Below are positions 33,831-45,474 of a DNA stretch of 64,000 nucleotides, one piece after another. Position 1 is the first letter of the stretch. Each line of letters starts with the position of its first letter. This DNA comes from Neoscytalidium dimidiatum. Lineage: Eukaryota > Ascomycota > Dothideomycetes > Botryosphaeriales > Botryosphaeriaceae. The notes under the pieces are model-generated. The model was not told where the DNA came from, did no database searches, and was given only the letters and a program-made list of their open reading frames with translations. A program made the position numbers and the translations under genes. The stretch spans positions 2,604,001 to 2,668,000 of the forward strand of contig CM074699.1 of the NCBI GenBank assembly GCA_037367355.1. Reading direction: 5' to 3'.

Positions 33831-35592
33831 ATGATGAAGGTCGATTTTTCCGAGGAGAAGATTCCTTCCACAAATGAGGAGGAGATGCCATTGAGCGTTT
33901 CTATCAGCGACATCTCGGAACAAGACGAGCGCTACCAGGTTGGACTCGATGGCTTCCCTGAGGAGGATATCTCCGCTCTTCCAGAGCTCAGTTCATGGAA
34001 GATGCTGGTGTTGACATTCCCCAACTTCGGGTACGCTCCTGCCGTCCATCGACAACATTGATCCATGCTAATCACAGACGCAGCATGCAACTCGTGTGGA
34101 CCATCCTGCAAATCTTTGGCACTGTAAGTCTTTCGCGTCGAGTTACCTCATAGAAGTGTCGATATTCTGGACCCATGCTGACCCAAGCCTCATACAGCCT
34201 TACCTCAAGACTCTTGGCTTCAGTGAATCCGAAACCGCAATGGTCTGGCTGGCCGGTCCGCTAGCAGGCATGTTCGGGCAGCCGGTCTTCGGCGTTCTCA
34301 GCGATCACTGCCGCAGTTCCTGGGGCAAGCGGAAGCCGTTCATCGTCGGCGGCTCGATCGTCACCGTGGTCTGCATGCCGGTCCTGGCCTGGGCAGCCGA
34401 GCTGTCCCGTTACCGCGTTGCAACCCCCCGTCCGTTCGGCAATCTTCATCCCCGCTCTCACGATGAGCACGAAGCCGAGTTCGAGGATGGTGTCGACGCG
34501 ATCCTGGCCAAGGTCATCGCCGCCGTCTCCATCTACATTCTCTTCATTGCGATGCAGGCCGTCCAGGTTGGCGTCCGCTCGCTGCCTGTGGACCAGGCCC
34601 CTCCCCACCAGCAGCCACAAGCCAGCCTCTGGGGCAGTCGGATGTGCGCATTCGGCGCCGTGACTGCCGGCCTCCTCGGCTTCATCGGCGGCGCCACTTC
34701 CTTCAAATTCCTCGCCATCGTCTCCTGCACGCTCCTCCTCATCGGAATCCTCATCAGCATTCGCCAGCGCGAAGGCCGACCGCAAATCAGCCTCGCCTCG
34801 ATGGCCGAAAAAGGCGAACCGACCACCACCTCCGACCCCACGCACCCGCCCGCCCTCACCCTCCTCTCCCTCTTCCGCTTCATCCTCACCACCCTCCGCA
34901 CCCTCCCTCCCGTCACGCGCCGGACCTGCCAAACCCAGCTCTTCTCCTGGTTCGCCTGGTTCATCATCCTGCAATACACGTCGACCTACATCTCCACCGT
35001 CTCCGCGTCCACCGACCCCTCCGCGTCCGCCTCCACCGCCGGCACCCTCGCCGGCCTCCTCTTCAACAGCGTCTCCCTCGGCATCAACATCGTGCTCCCC
35101 GCCCTCACCGCCCTCCTCCCCTTCGCCACCAAGCCCTCCGCGCACGACCCCCGCCCCTCCGTCCCGGCCCCGTTCCTCTCCCGCCTCTGGCAGGCCTGCC
35201 ACCTGCTCCTCGCCGCCTGCATGTTCGGCACCGCCTTCGTCCGCTCCACCGCCGCCGCCACGGCGCTCTTCGGCGTCACGGGCGTCACGTGGGCCATTTC
35301 GCAGTGGGTGCCGTTCGCGCTGATCACGAAGGAGCTGGCGATCATCCGGGCGCGGGAAGGCAGCGGAGGCGCGGAGAACAGGATCGGCACCGTGCTGGGC
35401 GTGCACATCATCGCCAGCACGCTCCCGCAGGTGGCGTCGGCGTTCGTCACCACGGCCTTGCTGCGGGTGACGGAGGCGCTGGGCGTCGGGAACGGGGTGG
35501 GCGTCGCGCTGGTGTTGGCGGGCGCGGGCGCGCTGGGGGCCGCCGTGTTTGGGCAGTGGAGGTGGAGGGAGTGCGTCAAGGCGGGGTTCTGA
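33831..35592 (+). CDS. Sucrose/alpha-glucoside proton symporter (GPH/SUT-type, MFS fold)
   Basis: Plasma-membrane sugar-proton symporter related to plant SUT sucrose carriers and the fission yeast Sut1 type. Exons 33831-34030, 34078-34123 and 34198-35592 give 546 aa. After an acidic 60-residue N-terminus the spliced protein reads LTFPNFGRSMQLVWTILQIF, GTPYLKTLGFSESE, WLAGPLAGMFGQPVFGVLSD and RSSWGKRKPFIVGG, the hallmark loop 2-3 motif of the family. About twelve hydrophobic helices can be followed, with a Ser/Thr/Pro loop at the middle (EKGEPTTTSDPTHPP) and WAISQWVPFALITKEL late in the protein. The second exon is only 46 nt. Substrate (sucrose or maltose) is not decided. Sucrose uptake fits growth in plant tissue, next to the pectate lyase gene. 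Confidence 0.9.
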
Positions 35593-36733
35593 GGGGAATG
35601 GGGTCGTCCATACCTTCTTTAGACACCCTTTGGTTGTTTTTTTTCTCTCCTTTTCTTTTTTTGTTTTCTTCCCTCTTTCTTTTTTCCTGGCTCAGCGTGA
35701 CGGTTTGTGCGAGCGGGCGGGGTATGCTTCGTGGGGGAAATGAAAAAACCATTGGCGCGGATTAGTTTCGCCGAGAGTTATTTCTTGTAGATAATAAAAT
35801 ATAAAAGACACGATGACAGCTGTCGGATCATTTTCTAGCCTACAAGCCTTCAAGGAACGGAAAAGTGATGAAATCCTTTCATTTTCGAGCTCGCGAGGAG
35901 CTGCTCACGTACATGATTTATATATATATTACTTGGTGCGCCAAAAAGTCTGCAAGTACATCTATAGACACAAAATGCTTGTAAGAGCCTCGAGGTTCGC
36001 AAGTTCTCCTTTAACGCTTTATCTGGTCTACTTTGTTCGACTTTTACGGGGAAAAAAAAACAGTGTTGAGCGGACAGGCACCATCAGCCAATCAGAATCC
36101 CCGCACGCCGCAATCGCCCGGCGATGAACGTCAAAGTGCAGGCGAATGTCCACTAGCAAGCAAAGAATGTTTCCACAGAGTAATAAGAAACATACTATAT
36201 ATTCTACAAGCTAACCTCCGCAGATTTGTACTATCGGTTTCCGGTATACTCACGTATAATATATAATGGTTTCATGACCGACTCTTTCGAGCCACGTCTT
36301 AGCTATGTCTCGGATAGCCTGTAAGCTAGAGAAAACGGTGCAGTCTACGACATTCTCATGTGAAGGAGTACATGTTTCCAGCAGTCTCAAAAATTTCTCA
36401 TCCAGTGATCTGCATATATCCTAACCAATACTACCTGGCTCTTTGTATTACTACGGTGACTTTTAGAAAGGTGAACATTCCTTAGTGGCACCATTGATGC
36501 CAAAAACATTTCAATTGCTATCTCGTAGAAAGGAGCGTATATCTCTTCCTCAAACATCGCTTCAATTTATCTCCGGCATGATGCATCATTCGTAAAGAGG
36601 GTGAAGCTATCAAAAGCAAGGCAAATCCGCACAGCAGATTTGTTGGTATTCAGCTGACGACAGCAGATAATGCGCAGCTGAGCGTTCGGAGAACTCATTT
36701 AGGAGTCTCTTACTTGAGCATGCTTCCAAATCC
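35593..36733. other. Intergenic, AT-rich, nothing recognised
   Basis: About 1.1 kb between the sucrose transporter stop and the GPI protein stop (convergent). The first 100 bases are T-rich, likely 3' untranslated. The rest is AT-rich without a gene. Confidence 0.45.
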
Positions 36734-37454
36734 TCAAAGAATGACCGGCAAGCCCATAAGCAAAGCAGCCATGCCGAAACATGCCGTCGCCATCGGAGCC
36801 GCAGCGCCAGTGAAGCCACTGGCTGTTCCCGATGTCTGACTGAAACCAGTAGCGGTGGTACTTCCCGTCGAAGTTGTCCGCGTGGCGGTTGATGTTCCCT
36901 GGGCAGCGTTTGTTAATCTCCTCCTGTATTACGTTGATTTGCAATAGGAGAAATAACAGCTTACGGTGGTGGTAGAAGTCGTCGAAGAAGTGCTGCCCGT
37001 ACTCTCACTGGTGGTCGTGGTGTCACTCGTGCTCTCAGTGGTCGTGGGACCGCCAGTTCCGACAGCGGCAGTGGCAGACCCAGTGGCCGTTGACACCCCA
37101 GTCCATGTTGTGGATGTGAGGGAGCATGTGCTCAGAAGGCTGTTAACGTCTATACGAAGAATATGATTAACTCACGGACGAATTTTGACGGAGTGGGATG
37201 GGAGTGCTCAACTCACCGGTGTCATCTCTCCAAAAAGTCGAAATGCAGGCCTGGCAGTTCGGAATCCAGTCCGCGGCCGCATTGTTATTGCAGACGCAGT
37301 TGATGTAATCGTTGGTGCGGGCACAACCTTGCGAGAGGTTCACCACCGGCCAGCAGACAGGTGCGCAGATGCCGGGCACATCACGCCAGTCCACGTTCTG
37401 TGCGATAGCGAAGGATGAAAGGGAAAAGATAGAAGCGAAGGTGATAACCTGCAT
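36734..37454 (-). CDS. Secreted CFEM-like, Ser/Thr-rich, GPI-anchored protein
   Basis: Exons 37454-37217, 37149-36965 and 36898-36734 give 195 aa. Signal peptide MQVITFASIFSLSSFAIA. A compact Cys domain follows: CAPVC, then WPVVNLSQGC, TNDYINCVC, IPNC, QAC and, after splicing, LLSTC. Spacing C-x3-C-x9-C, an Asp before CxC, then x11-C matches the fungal CFEM pattern; the last two gaps (x2 and about x18) deviate. In CFEM proteins the Asp before CxC binds haem iron. Then comes a Thr/Ser-rich stalk (STSDTTTTSESTGS) and a C-terminal hydrophobic tail (ACFGMAALLMGLPVIL), the GPI signal. Likely a cell-wall or plasma-membrane surface protein. Confidence in a secreted GPI protein is high; in CFEM membership moderate. 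Confidence 0.75.
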
Positions 37455-38793
37455 ATTTGCTGCGTAAAAATGGTCGATCTGGGAGTGAGGAATGATGTTT
37501 CTCTGCCAGGCTCTGAATGTTCTGCTGTCTCAACCACCGAACGCCTATTTATCTATTCTTTCTCCGTAGTCTAGACTTCAGAATCCCAAGCACGGTTACG
37601 CCAGCACCAGAGGCTCAGACTTCGTTATCATCTCTCCGACGACTCGCCATGGACGACGTTCAAGCTGAGCCAAGCCATCTCGAAACCTGCTCTTCGAACA
37701 AGAATCGGGCAAGAATCGGCACACACGTGGTGGAAATGGTCTTGAGTGGACCAACCTTTGTAGCTAAGCCTTTTAGTGGCTGTGCATCGCAACGTCGAGA
37801 TCCAAGAAACGGGGGCTCGGAGCTATACGAGCGGAGACGGATGGTCGCGGAACAAAGAGACCAGGATCTCCGAATCGCCGAAGGAGGGGCAGCAGAGCAA
37901 AGTGAACATACGATAAGCGATTGGATCCCCAGAATATTTTTTGTTGCAGACTTCTGGTGTATCTCCGAGCGCGACTTCGGTAAACACGCCAAGCGCCAGC
38001 ATCTGACGGATTATGCCCGAGACTCTGTCCGAAGGACTGCACCTTCCCGACTTTCAGCTTACATTGCGCAGACCATCTCCTGATATTTTGAGTCCGTAAC
38101 GTCTCGTACGATCGCTACCACGGCGATTTTGCTGGTCCGGCTCCGATAACGTTCAGACTCTATGTGCCCCAGGTTCCCCGCTGCGCTATGAATCGCCATG
38201 ACGCAAACACTCACCGCCATTGGGGGTGCCTTCATGATGAAACAAACTTTGACAACGCGTTCACCACGTGGTTTGCGACCCGAGCAGCCCACGTGAAGGA
38301 GGAACTTCCCGCCCGTTCAAGGCTTGCGCAGCCCCAAGTTGTGACGCGGACTCATCTATCATGCTATGTCATCCCCACCAGTTGGAGGCTTCACGTTATA
38401 CAGTAATCAATGGAGTCTGGATGGGGAGATTTACCCCACTTGTAGGACGAACAAGTAATAGTAAATCCAGCCATGGCAACTGCTGTTTTCCGAAAGGCAA
38501 AAACATGTAAACTGTGTGATGATGGCGGAAAACAGAACCCCGTTTGCAGGATGAAGTAATTCAATGCAGGTCTCCAATGTTCCACTGTGCTTTCGCTCAC
38601 TTACGCTAGTCAGTCTCTCTGTAAGACCACGACAGAATCATTCTGGGATCAGCGCACCATGTGCCCAGAGGTGCATTCAGCTCCTTGCATGGAAAAACTT
38701 TTGTCTGCACCCCTCGACCTTTTTCGACTCTACCCCGAGAGAGTTTCTCGTCATCACAACAGGAAACAATAACAGTTCACGATTTGCTCTCTC
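37455..38793. other. Intergenic, no supported gene
   Basis: About 1.3 kb between the GPI protein and BTB genes, which point away from each other. An open frame of 188 codons at 37517-38083 (+) has no domain, lies in the promoter of the neighbour and is overlapped by others, so I leave it out. Confidence 0.45.
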
Positions 38794-39917
38794 ATGGATC
38801 CAAAAGGAAGCACTGACGAAGATATTCCACTGGAGTACGACGAGATCCGACAGATGACACCGGTACACTTTGATCCTCAAGGAGATGTTCGGCTCATAGT
38901 GCAGGATGAACGCGATACTAGCCAAGTTGGACACTTTGTTGTCTCGTCTAAGGCCTTATCGTTCGTGTGTGACTCTTGGAATAGGATGTTTGGGGTAGGC
39001 GGACATTTCAAAGAGGCACAGCCGCATGAAAGCATCAAGGAAATCGCCCTTCCCGACAATCCCCAAGCCTTGGTCATACTGCTCAACATTGCTCACCTTC
39101 GATTCAGTGAGATTCCACAGCATCTCAAATTTGAAGAATTACTCGCCCTTTCGGTGTTAACGGACAAGTACGGCGCGACGGCCCTTGTGAAACCTTGGGT
39201 GAAAAGTTGGATCACGCCTCTATCGAAGACAACATATGATGTAGGGAATGAAGAATGGCTGTGGACCGCATGGGAATTTGGAGAGCTGGAAATTTTCCAA
39301 CGCTTAGCTGCAAGGCTTACCATAGAGCTTCAGAAAGACAATCCAACTGGCCTCTTGCTTCGAGAGAGCAGATTACTCGACCCAGACAATGGTAAATGTA
39401 TGTACCCTCCGGGTATCCTAGGTATAGTCTGTCCAGTCTATCAGATGTTTTTAAAGAGCCAAATACTAAAAGTGCCTTAGAAAGCATCATTGCCGTCCGC
39501 CGACAGACACTTGATTTGCTTCTAGACGAGTGCTACAAGTACGTGGACAAATACAAGAACGCATACACATCCGGTCATGTGGAAGGCATATGCAAAGAGA
39601 CATATGAATATAAAGAATGCGATGCTCTCATCCTGGGCTCTTTCAGTATCGGACTGCAATCTATCTCGCTCGGTCTGGAACACCCAGAGACGGATACATT
39701 AGACTGGAGCGTCCATGGTCTCCTGCAAAAACTCAAGCCAATCAGTATTTTCCGGTATCCTCAGGAGAGGCAGCACTACCAGCATGTTTTTCATTCACAG
39801 TGCAGTTTTGAGAGCGATTTCCGCTCAAGGATCCAAGAGATTGTCAATGACATGCCTTCTCCCGTTCTTGGTTTGCACCGCATCCATATCGAGCGTCAGC
39901 GGAAGATTCTTGGCTAA
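38794..39917 (+). CDS. BTB/POZ domain protein
   Basis: Protein-interaction protein of the fungal BTB type, often an adaptor for cullin-3 ligases or of unknown role. Exons 38794-39397 and 39445-39917 give 358 aa. The intron is small (47 nt) with a GTATGT donor; it joins DPDNGKY to VFKEPNTKSALESIIAVRRQ. The BTB fold spans about residues 25-125: VHFDPQGDVRLIVQDE, HFVVSSKALSFVCDSWNRMF, EIALPDNPQALVILLNIAHL, then LLALSVLTDKYGATALVKPW, the usual 3-box-like helix in fungal members. The C-terminal half (DECYKYVDKYKNAY, ECDALILGSFSIGLQSI) matches the pattern of fungal BTB proteins that end in a Cys-containing helical region. Upstream and downstream DNA is gene-poor. Confidence 0.8.
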
Positions 39918-41257
39918 GTGTTTCTGAAGTAACAGAGGACTGCTTAATTGCACAACTACGCAAGAGATTCTGTATGTAAATGACTTGGTTGGGCCAGTGT
40001 TCCATCAATCAATACAGTCATTACACTATGTCCAGAAGAACGAGGCGCGCGAGAGAGAAATTCAGAAGGTTTTTCGGATTCATGAAGTCCAATTTCAAAC
40101 TCGGGAGTCAGCTCAGTGTCCGCTGTAATCAGACATGTGGCTTGCTCGTTGGGACGGGCCCCAACAGCAGAGCCGAAGGAAATCCGACGCAGAACTCTGT
40201 GGAATGATCGAAATTCGGAGAGGCCACGAGAAAGCTAGCTCAGCCACTGCGCTGGTAGTGAAATATTGTTTCAAACTGAAAGGGGAAATGGAGGATATGG
40301 CTGGATTCCAAGCAGCAAGTGCCCCGAACACATGCCAACATCTACTGAGCACTACTCGCGAAGACTGCCTGATCCAAGCATTATGGCCTCTCATATGGAA
40401 CACATATAGGACGAGTCCGACCATGACCCTGCCCCCGTATTATGAACGGGCGCCAAACACTACCGGGAAGCATATAAAGAAGATATATTGAGAAAGGCTA
40501 GCTTCGCCACTGACGGCAACACGTATTATTTCTTCACAGTCGAGATTTTGTGACGGACGTCCTACCTCCCTTTCTTTTAAATCAAAAAAAAAAAAAAATA
40601 AAGCCATCGTGGTCGCCGTTGGCTATCTGTTGTCTACCTTCCCCTCTGCAGCCAGAGGTCTGCGGGCTTTACACCATCGGCCCGCCCGTACGAGGGCGTG
40701 CTCGGGAAAGACGTGGATCCGCTCAATGCGGAGTACGGTGGAGCAAGGGGACTTCTCAGTGCCGTTCAGGATAACGTCATGATTTTCGTTGCTGATGAGC
40801 TATGTTTCAGTGCGTCCCTTGGACCGTTGTCGTGTGGCGCGCTCTTCTCGCTTTACATGTCACTGTCGGAAGGTTCACTGCCTCATCCTTGTAAACAAGG
40901 AGTACAGTACTTATCAGCCATAAACACGGCATTACAAAACAAGCCGTGTTGCCTGATGATTAGGAAACATGCCGGTGCTTTAGCCTGTGAAATCAGTCTT
41001 GCTCGAGCAGTGAGTGTCTTTGGGCACTGTCCAGTAAAAGCTAATCACGGCATGACGGTGCGCACATTTGAGGAGCATTGTCTTCATTGTTCAGCTCACT
41101 CAGTCTAGAAATTCTGATCAGATAAGGTGTTGAGGATTGTTTATGGCAAAATTTGAACTTAAAGGCTGAGGCAACAGTGTGGTTATACAGCCTTGACCTT
41201 GTTCAACCAAAGTATAAGTTTTGATCTCTACAATAACCAGGTTTTTTGACCCTATGC
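39918..41257. other. Intergenic, no supported gene
   Basis: About 1.3 kb of AT-richer DNA. It holds an A-run at 40583-40600. A slightly more GC-rich stretch at 40650-40800 reads DVDPLNAEYGGARGLLSAVQ on the + strand. It looks protein-like but has no start, family or continuation, so it may be debris of an old gene. Confidence 0.35.
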
Positions 41258-41876
41258 TCATGTTCCATCACGCAATGACCCAATTCTTAGAAAATACCCA
41301 ACAACCAGTACATTGACTTCTCCGTCTTCGGTCTCTCCTCCACACTCATGCTCGGAGTCATTATCATCATCTTGTCGTACACGCTTGAACCACTGGTCTG
41401 CTGGATACAAAAGCGACACAACCTTTACGTTCATCGCAGGCTTGAAGGGAATACAAATGAGGCGTTGCAGTTGCAATCCCTCGTCCATGTAGAGCTAGAC
41501 ATTGGGACATGGGAAAAGTGAGCAAGCGATGTCCCAGTAACGAAGAGTGGGGAAAGATTGGCTGTCTTGGATCTCCAGGACGTAGAGCATCCGCGGCTGA
41601 AGGCACCACCTCAGCCTTTCGATGAGATCTTTGCTACCGGAGGCAATAAAGATGAAACGACTTTTTGTTAAAACAGATCGGGTAGGGGGTGCATCTTCGA
41701 AGAAGGGGAGTGAGGAGAGGAACTGCAGAGCAATGGTCGAGATGGGTGATGAATAATCCCTTTTTCTCGTCATGCTTCAAATTATTTCGCAATACCATTA
41801 AGTTGGATAGTTTTCTGGCCCTGATATCTAAAGTCCTTCCCCAGCCATACATTGCGATTGCACCGTGCTCAATCAA
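41258..41876 (-). pseudogene. Possible F-box-like gene remnant
   Basis: Two overlapping minus-strand frames read ITHLDHCSAVPLLTPLLRR, then FIASGSKDLIERLRWCLQPR and DEGLQLQRLICIPFK. These resemble the C-terminal part of fungal F-box/leucine-rich proteins, but the frame changes and there is no F-box in front. It lies directly downstream of the intact F-box gene at 41873-43483. It could be a decayed second copy or chance; low confidence. Confidence 0.3.
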
Positions 41877-43483
41877 GTTTCCGGTATTACCCAGTCAGGG
41901 TCGTAATCATCCAATACATACCACATTCCGTCTGATATTCCAACTGGGGCCATATTTTCTTCGAAGGGACAAGGGAAGCCCTTCCCGTTTTCCACCTCCG
42001 CCAGATCCTGGTACAAAAAGTCATTCACCTCCTCGTCCACCAAAGCCCTCAGCCTCCTCGGTTTTCCCGGAAACTTCGTAGCCTGAGCCATCTCTTCCAT
42101 TACCACGACCCTCGGTCGCTCGTGTGCCCACATACTTCCCCCTTGCACGACCTCGCGCCGCAACCGCCACATCAAGTCCCACATCGATGTGGACGGGGCC
42201 ACTGTATCCAACTCGACCTTGGCGATGGTGCGAGGCAGCGCAAGCAGGAACCGCACCAACGCCTCCGTATCCACCACCAGCCGCGCCAGACCCAGGAACT
42301 TCAAGCGCGGCCACTTCTCGACCGGCAGCCACTCGTCCAGCGCGGCGGGGCGTTCTTCCGTCATGTACGACGCGTCCCGATCCTCCGCGCTGACGAACGT
42401 CGACGACAGGGAAAAGTGCCGCAGGCTGACGAGCCCCTCGAGCGCCTTCCGCAAGTCGGGGCCGAAGCAATGCCACGCCGACGCCGCGACGCCCTGGTAC
42501 AGGACGTGATGGCAGTAGGCGTTGAGCGCCAGATCCAGCCTGGTCAGCGGCGCGCTCGCGAACAGGCGCACCGCGCTCAGATAGTCGCCGGCGCTCTCGT
42601 GCGGGGCGGCGAAGAAGGCGTGATGCAGGCCGTTCGCCGCGCGATTGGCGTCGACGACGAGCTCGCGGACGCGGTGTCGGGCGGCCGGGCGCTCGGCCTG
42701 CAGGGCCAGCAGCTCGGCGACGACGACGGGGAAGCCGCGGAAGCAGGCGCGCTCGTCGGCCCACGGGCGGGCGCCCAGGTGGTGCTCCCAGTCCCAGGCG
42801 TCGCCGAGGGCCATGCCGACGGCGGCGTTGCGGCGGTGGCGCCCGGCGACGTCGCCGTGCCAGGCGCGCGGCAGCGGCATCCAGAAGCCCGCCGGCACGG
42901 CGCGCGCGAACGGCGTCTCGTGCCGCGGCAGCAGCCAGCAGGGGCCCCACGCGTCGGCCGTCACGGTCACGCGCTCGAGGTTGGCGAAGGCGCGCAGGCC
43001 GGCGCGCAGCGCGTCGGCGTCGGCGTTGGCGGCGATGATGGCGGCTTGCGGCGCGAGGTAGAGGGTGCGGTAGACGTTGATGGCCGTCATGGCGTTCATG
43101 GGGGCCGTGTCGGGCGAGCCCCAGCGCGCGGCTCGCGCGGCTGCGTAGACGGGGTCCTTGCTGTGCAGCGGGTCCGGGGACGAGGCGTGGTCGAAGGCGT
43201 ATTCGTTGGCATAGTGGTTGCCGGATATGTATGGGAGGAGCAGGGCGTCATCCCATATGATCTCTTTCACGCGGTTGCGCAGAGTTGGATGGGCGGCAAT
43301 GTCGAGGAAGGTGGAGATATTGGTAGGATTCGGAGAAAGGAAAACGCGGGAGAGGCGGAAGGGGCAGGATTGCGAGAGAAAGCGACATGCAAGGCGGAGG
43401 GATTTGATTGAGGCATTGGGGAGGTAGGCGGTTATAAGAGAGAGGAGCTCGACAGGCAGGGTGAGAAGGGGGGCCTGAGACAT
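41873..43483 (-). CDS. F-box protein, 536 aa
   Basis: Likely substrate adaptor of an SCF ubiquitin ligase. One exon from MSQAPLLTLPVELLSLI; this ATG is preferred to one 81 bases upstream because the F-box starts right after it. The F-box covers about residues 5-45 (LTLPVELLSLITAYLPN, then IKSLRLACRFLSQ). The rest has weak leucine-rich character (LTRLDLALNAYC, LVSLRHFSLSSTF, WPRLKFLGLARL) and a C-terminal acidic end DDYDPDWVIPET. The central part is very GC-rich and produces long opposite-strand frames that I reject. Fungi carry many such genes of unknown target; the target cannot be read here. Confidence 0.8.
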   Translation of the reverse strand: MSQAPLLTLPVELLSLITAYLPNASIKSLRLACRFLSQSCPFRLSRVFLSPNPTNISTFLDIAAHPTLRNRVKEIIWDDALLLPYISGNHYANEYAFDHASSPDPLHSKDPVYAAARAARWGSPDTAPMNAMTAINVYRTLYLAPQAAIIAANADADALRAGLRAFANLERVTVTADAWGPCWLLPRHETPFARAVPAGFWMPLPRAWHGDVAGRHRRNAAVGMALGDAWDWEHHLGARPWADERACFRGFPVVVAELLALQAERPAARHRVRELVVDANRAANGLHHAFFAAPHESAGDYLSAVRLFASAPLTRLDLALNAYCHHVLYQGVAASAWHCFGPDLRKALEGLVSLRHFSLSSTFVSAEDRDASYMTEERPAALDEWLPVEKWPRLKFLGLARLVVDTEALVRFLLALPRTIAKVELDTVAPSTSMWDLMWRLRREVVQGGSMWAHERPRVVVMEEMAQATKFPGKPRRLRALVDEEVNDFLYQDLAEVENGKGFPCPFEENMAPVGISDGMWYVLDDYDPDWVIPET

Positions 43484-44161
43484 GATGTGTGAAGGTGGCC
43501 TGGCGCTAAGCGGCAAGTACTCATGGAAGCCGCCGCATAGGGAAACGTCGGTTATCCTGCTCAAGTTCCAGGACTAGGAGTCAACCCGGTCGGGCGACGT
43601 TGAGGGTCGAGGTGGATGATGTATCGGAGGAGAAGCGAAGTACTGAGTCGGGTATAGCGCTTTCTTCTGGCGGCAGCAAGAAAGACGTGGCCGGTGATCC
43701 CTGCCTTGGCACCCGCCTCCGCACCCACCTCCAGAGCCTGTCGGCCTCACCAGCTTCACCGCATACGCCTTCAGCCGCATACCGGCCTTTGCTTCGTCGC
43801 CCTCTGTATCTTCTATCGGGCTACCAACTGTCTGGTAGTACGATTTTATCAGGGTGAGGAGATACTAGCTACACTCAGCGAAAAGCACGTCCACGGCCTC
43901 ATGCACGGATCCCCATGTCAGATCACAGGATCACATCATTTTTGGCACTCAGTGTTTAGGGTATCGTTGTGCAATGCATGTATAAGTCTGGCACCGGGAC
44001 TCCCACCTTGAGATATAAACACTCATATTTTCGTGCATTCGCACACCTCCGAATTCTATTCAAACAGCATTACGTACTCAAAACAACATCGTCCTCTAAC
44101 AAGACAAAGTCATTAATGTAGGTTGTCTATTTACAAGAGCTCTCTATACTAATTGCTGATC
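43484..44161. other. Intergenic, nothing recognised
   Basis: About 680 bases upstream of the F-box gene and downstream of the 82-aa gene. No domain-bearing frame. Confidence 0.45.
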
Positions 44162-44410
44162 TCAATTGAACTTGGGGACGTAATTTGATCCCCGTTTAGG
44201 CAAACTGTCAGGCTCTTTGAATGGGTAGTATGTGCCTGATCCGCTCTTGTACCACTCGACCCCGGTGCCGGTAGAGGCCGCAGCTGTTGTGGTAGGCATG
44301 GAATAAGAGCCCGAGGATCCGCCCCCGACATGATAGTTCATCGCCGTGCCCCTTAAATCCGAATTCCCGGACACCCTCCGCAACTCGTGACCCGACCCGA
44401 AGCCGCTCAT
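44162..44410 (-). CDS. Small protein, 82 aa, unknown function
   Basis: Single exon starting MSGFGSGHELRRVSGNSDLR. Gly/Ser/Thr-rich, no signal peptide or membrane segment. Tyrosines in the C-terminal part (VEWYKSGSGTYYPF) and the compositional shift from the AT-rich surroundings support a real gene. A TATATA-like element lies about 150 bases upstream on the same strand. I do not recognise a family. It could also be a stress-type small disordered protein; that is analogy only. Confidence 0.5.
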   Translation of the reverse strand: MSGFGSGHELRRVSGNSDLRGTAMNYHVGGGSSGSYSMPTTTAAASTGTGVEWYKSGSGTYYPFKEPDSLPKRGSNYVPKFN

Positions 44411-45474
44411 TTTGATGGGTCTGATATCTTGTGAGCTCGAGGTTACTGTACTTGTTATAATGGTGAATTCGGAAGTGAATTCTTTTTCGCGCTTGCTTGT
44501 GCTTGCTTGAAGTGTGTGTAGAGGAGCGCTAAGGAGAAGGGTAGGAGAGTCTATATGTACACCATAGATGTCTCTAGTAGCTCAGCAAATTCCATATGCT
44601 CTATAAATGCAGTCATTATGAAGGATAATGCCGCGGGCTTTTTCTTGTGAAGCAACAGCCGCGTGCTTAACTATCGGCTCAAGAAAAATTTCGAAACAAA
44701 CCACGAAATGCCTCAATCTGACGTATACCAATCGTTGAGTTCTTCGTGCAATCCTCGTAGGACATGAATATGGTCAACTGATCCCTGCACAAGTACGTAT
44801 TATATCGAGCGAGCAAAAGAAAAGAGCGGAGAAAATGTGCACAGGGCTATACTCTCAATACTCATATTGACACGATACGGTACGTCGACTACCGAGCACT
44901 CGTCTACTTATCAGCAGGCACACAAACACCACGTCGTTACCTTCCCCAAACTTCGTATCTATAACATAAAAGAACATTCTTCGGTCAAATTATACGGTAT
45001 GGCGCTCAGCGTCCCCGGCTCATACCTGAGTCAGTCATTTCTACCCGCGCACTCAGGCCTATACATCACATCACTGACACGTACCTGAGACTCCGTAGAG
45101 CATGGTGCAGGACTTCTCAACCACACGCAGCAAGGTCAATGAACATAAATTCATAGCCCGAGCACATAGGAAGTTCAATGTTGACACAATTTGATATCTA
45201 ATCACGATGTGAAACTGTCGGACGCTTCATGTAACCACTTATTAAATAGTATTATAACGGTTATATGTGGTTGGAAATAACAGCATGTTACCTTTCATTG
45301 CCTCAACGGTATCATACTAAGCACCGACTGGTGAAGATACAAGCAAATCGCATTGTCAGTCTTTATTATCATGCCAGTTGGGTTCTTTCATGAACAGGCC
45401 GATATGGATTGCCTCCTGCCGGCGTGTATACCATACAATACAAATAAGCATGCACTATAAAGAACTCCCGACTC
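44411..45474. other. Intergenic, AT-rich, nothing recognised
   Basis: About 1.06 kb of AT-rich DNA with no supported gene; includes the upstream region of the 82-aa gene. Confidence 0.45.

Noticed and set aside
34261..35406. 381-codon minus-strand open frame opposite the sucrose transporter
   Set aside because: Glu/Gly/Arg-only low complexity caused by GC-rich third positions on the coding strand; the + strand has family motifs and membrane helices.
42122..43411. 429-codon + strand frame opposite the F-box gene
   Set aside because: No domain, repetitive Arg/Gly/Ala; the minus strand carries a clear F-box.
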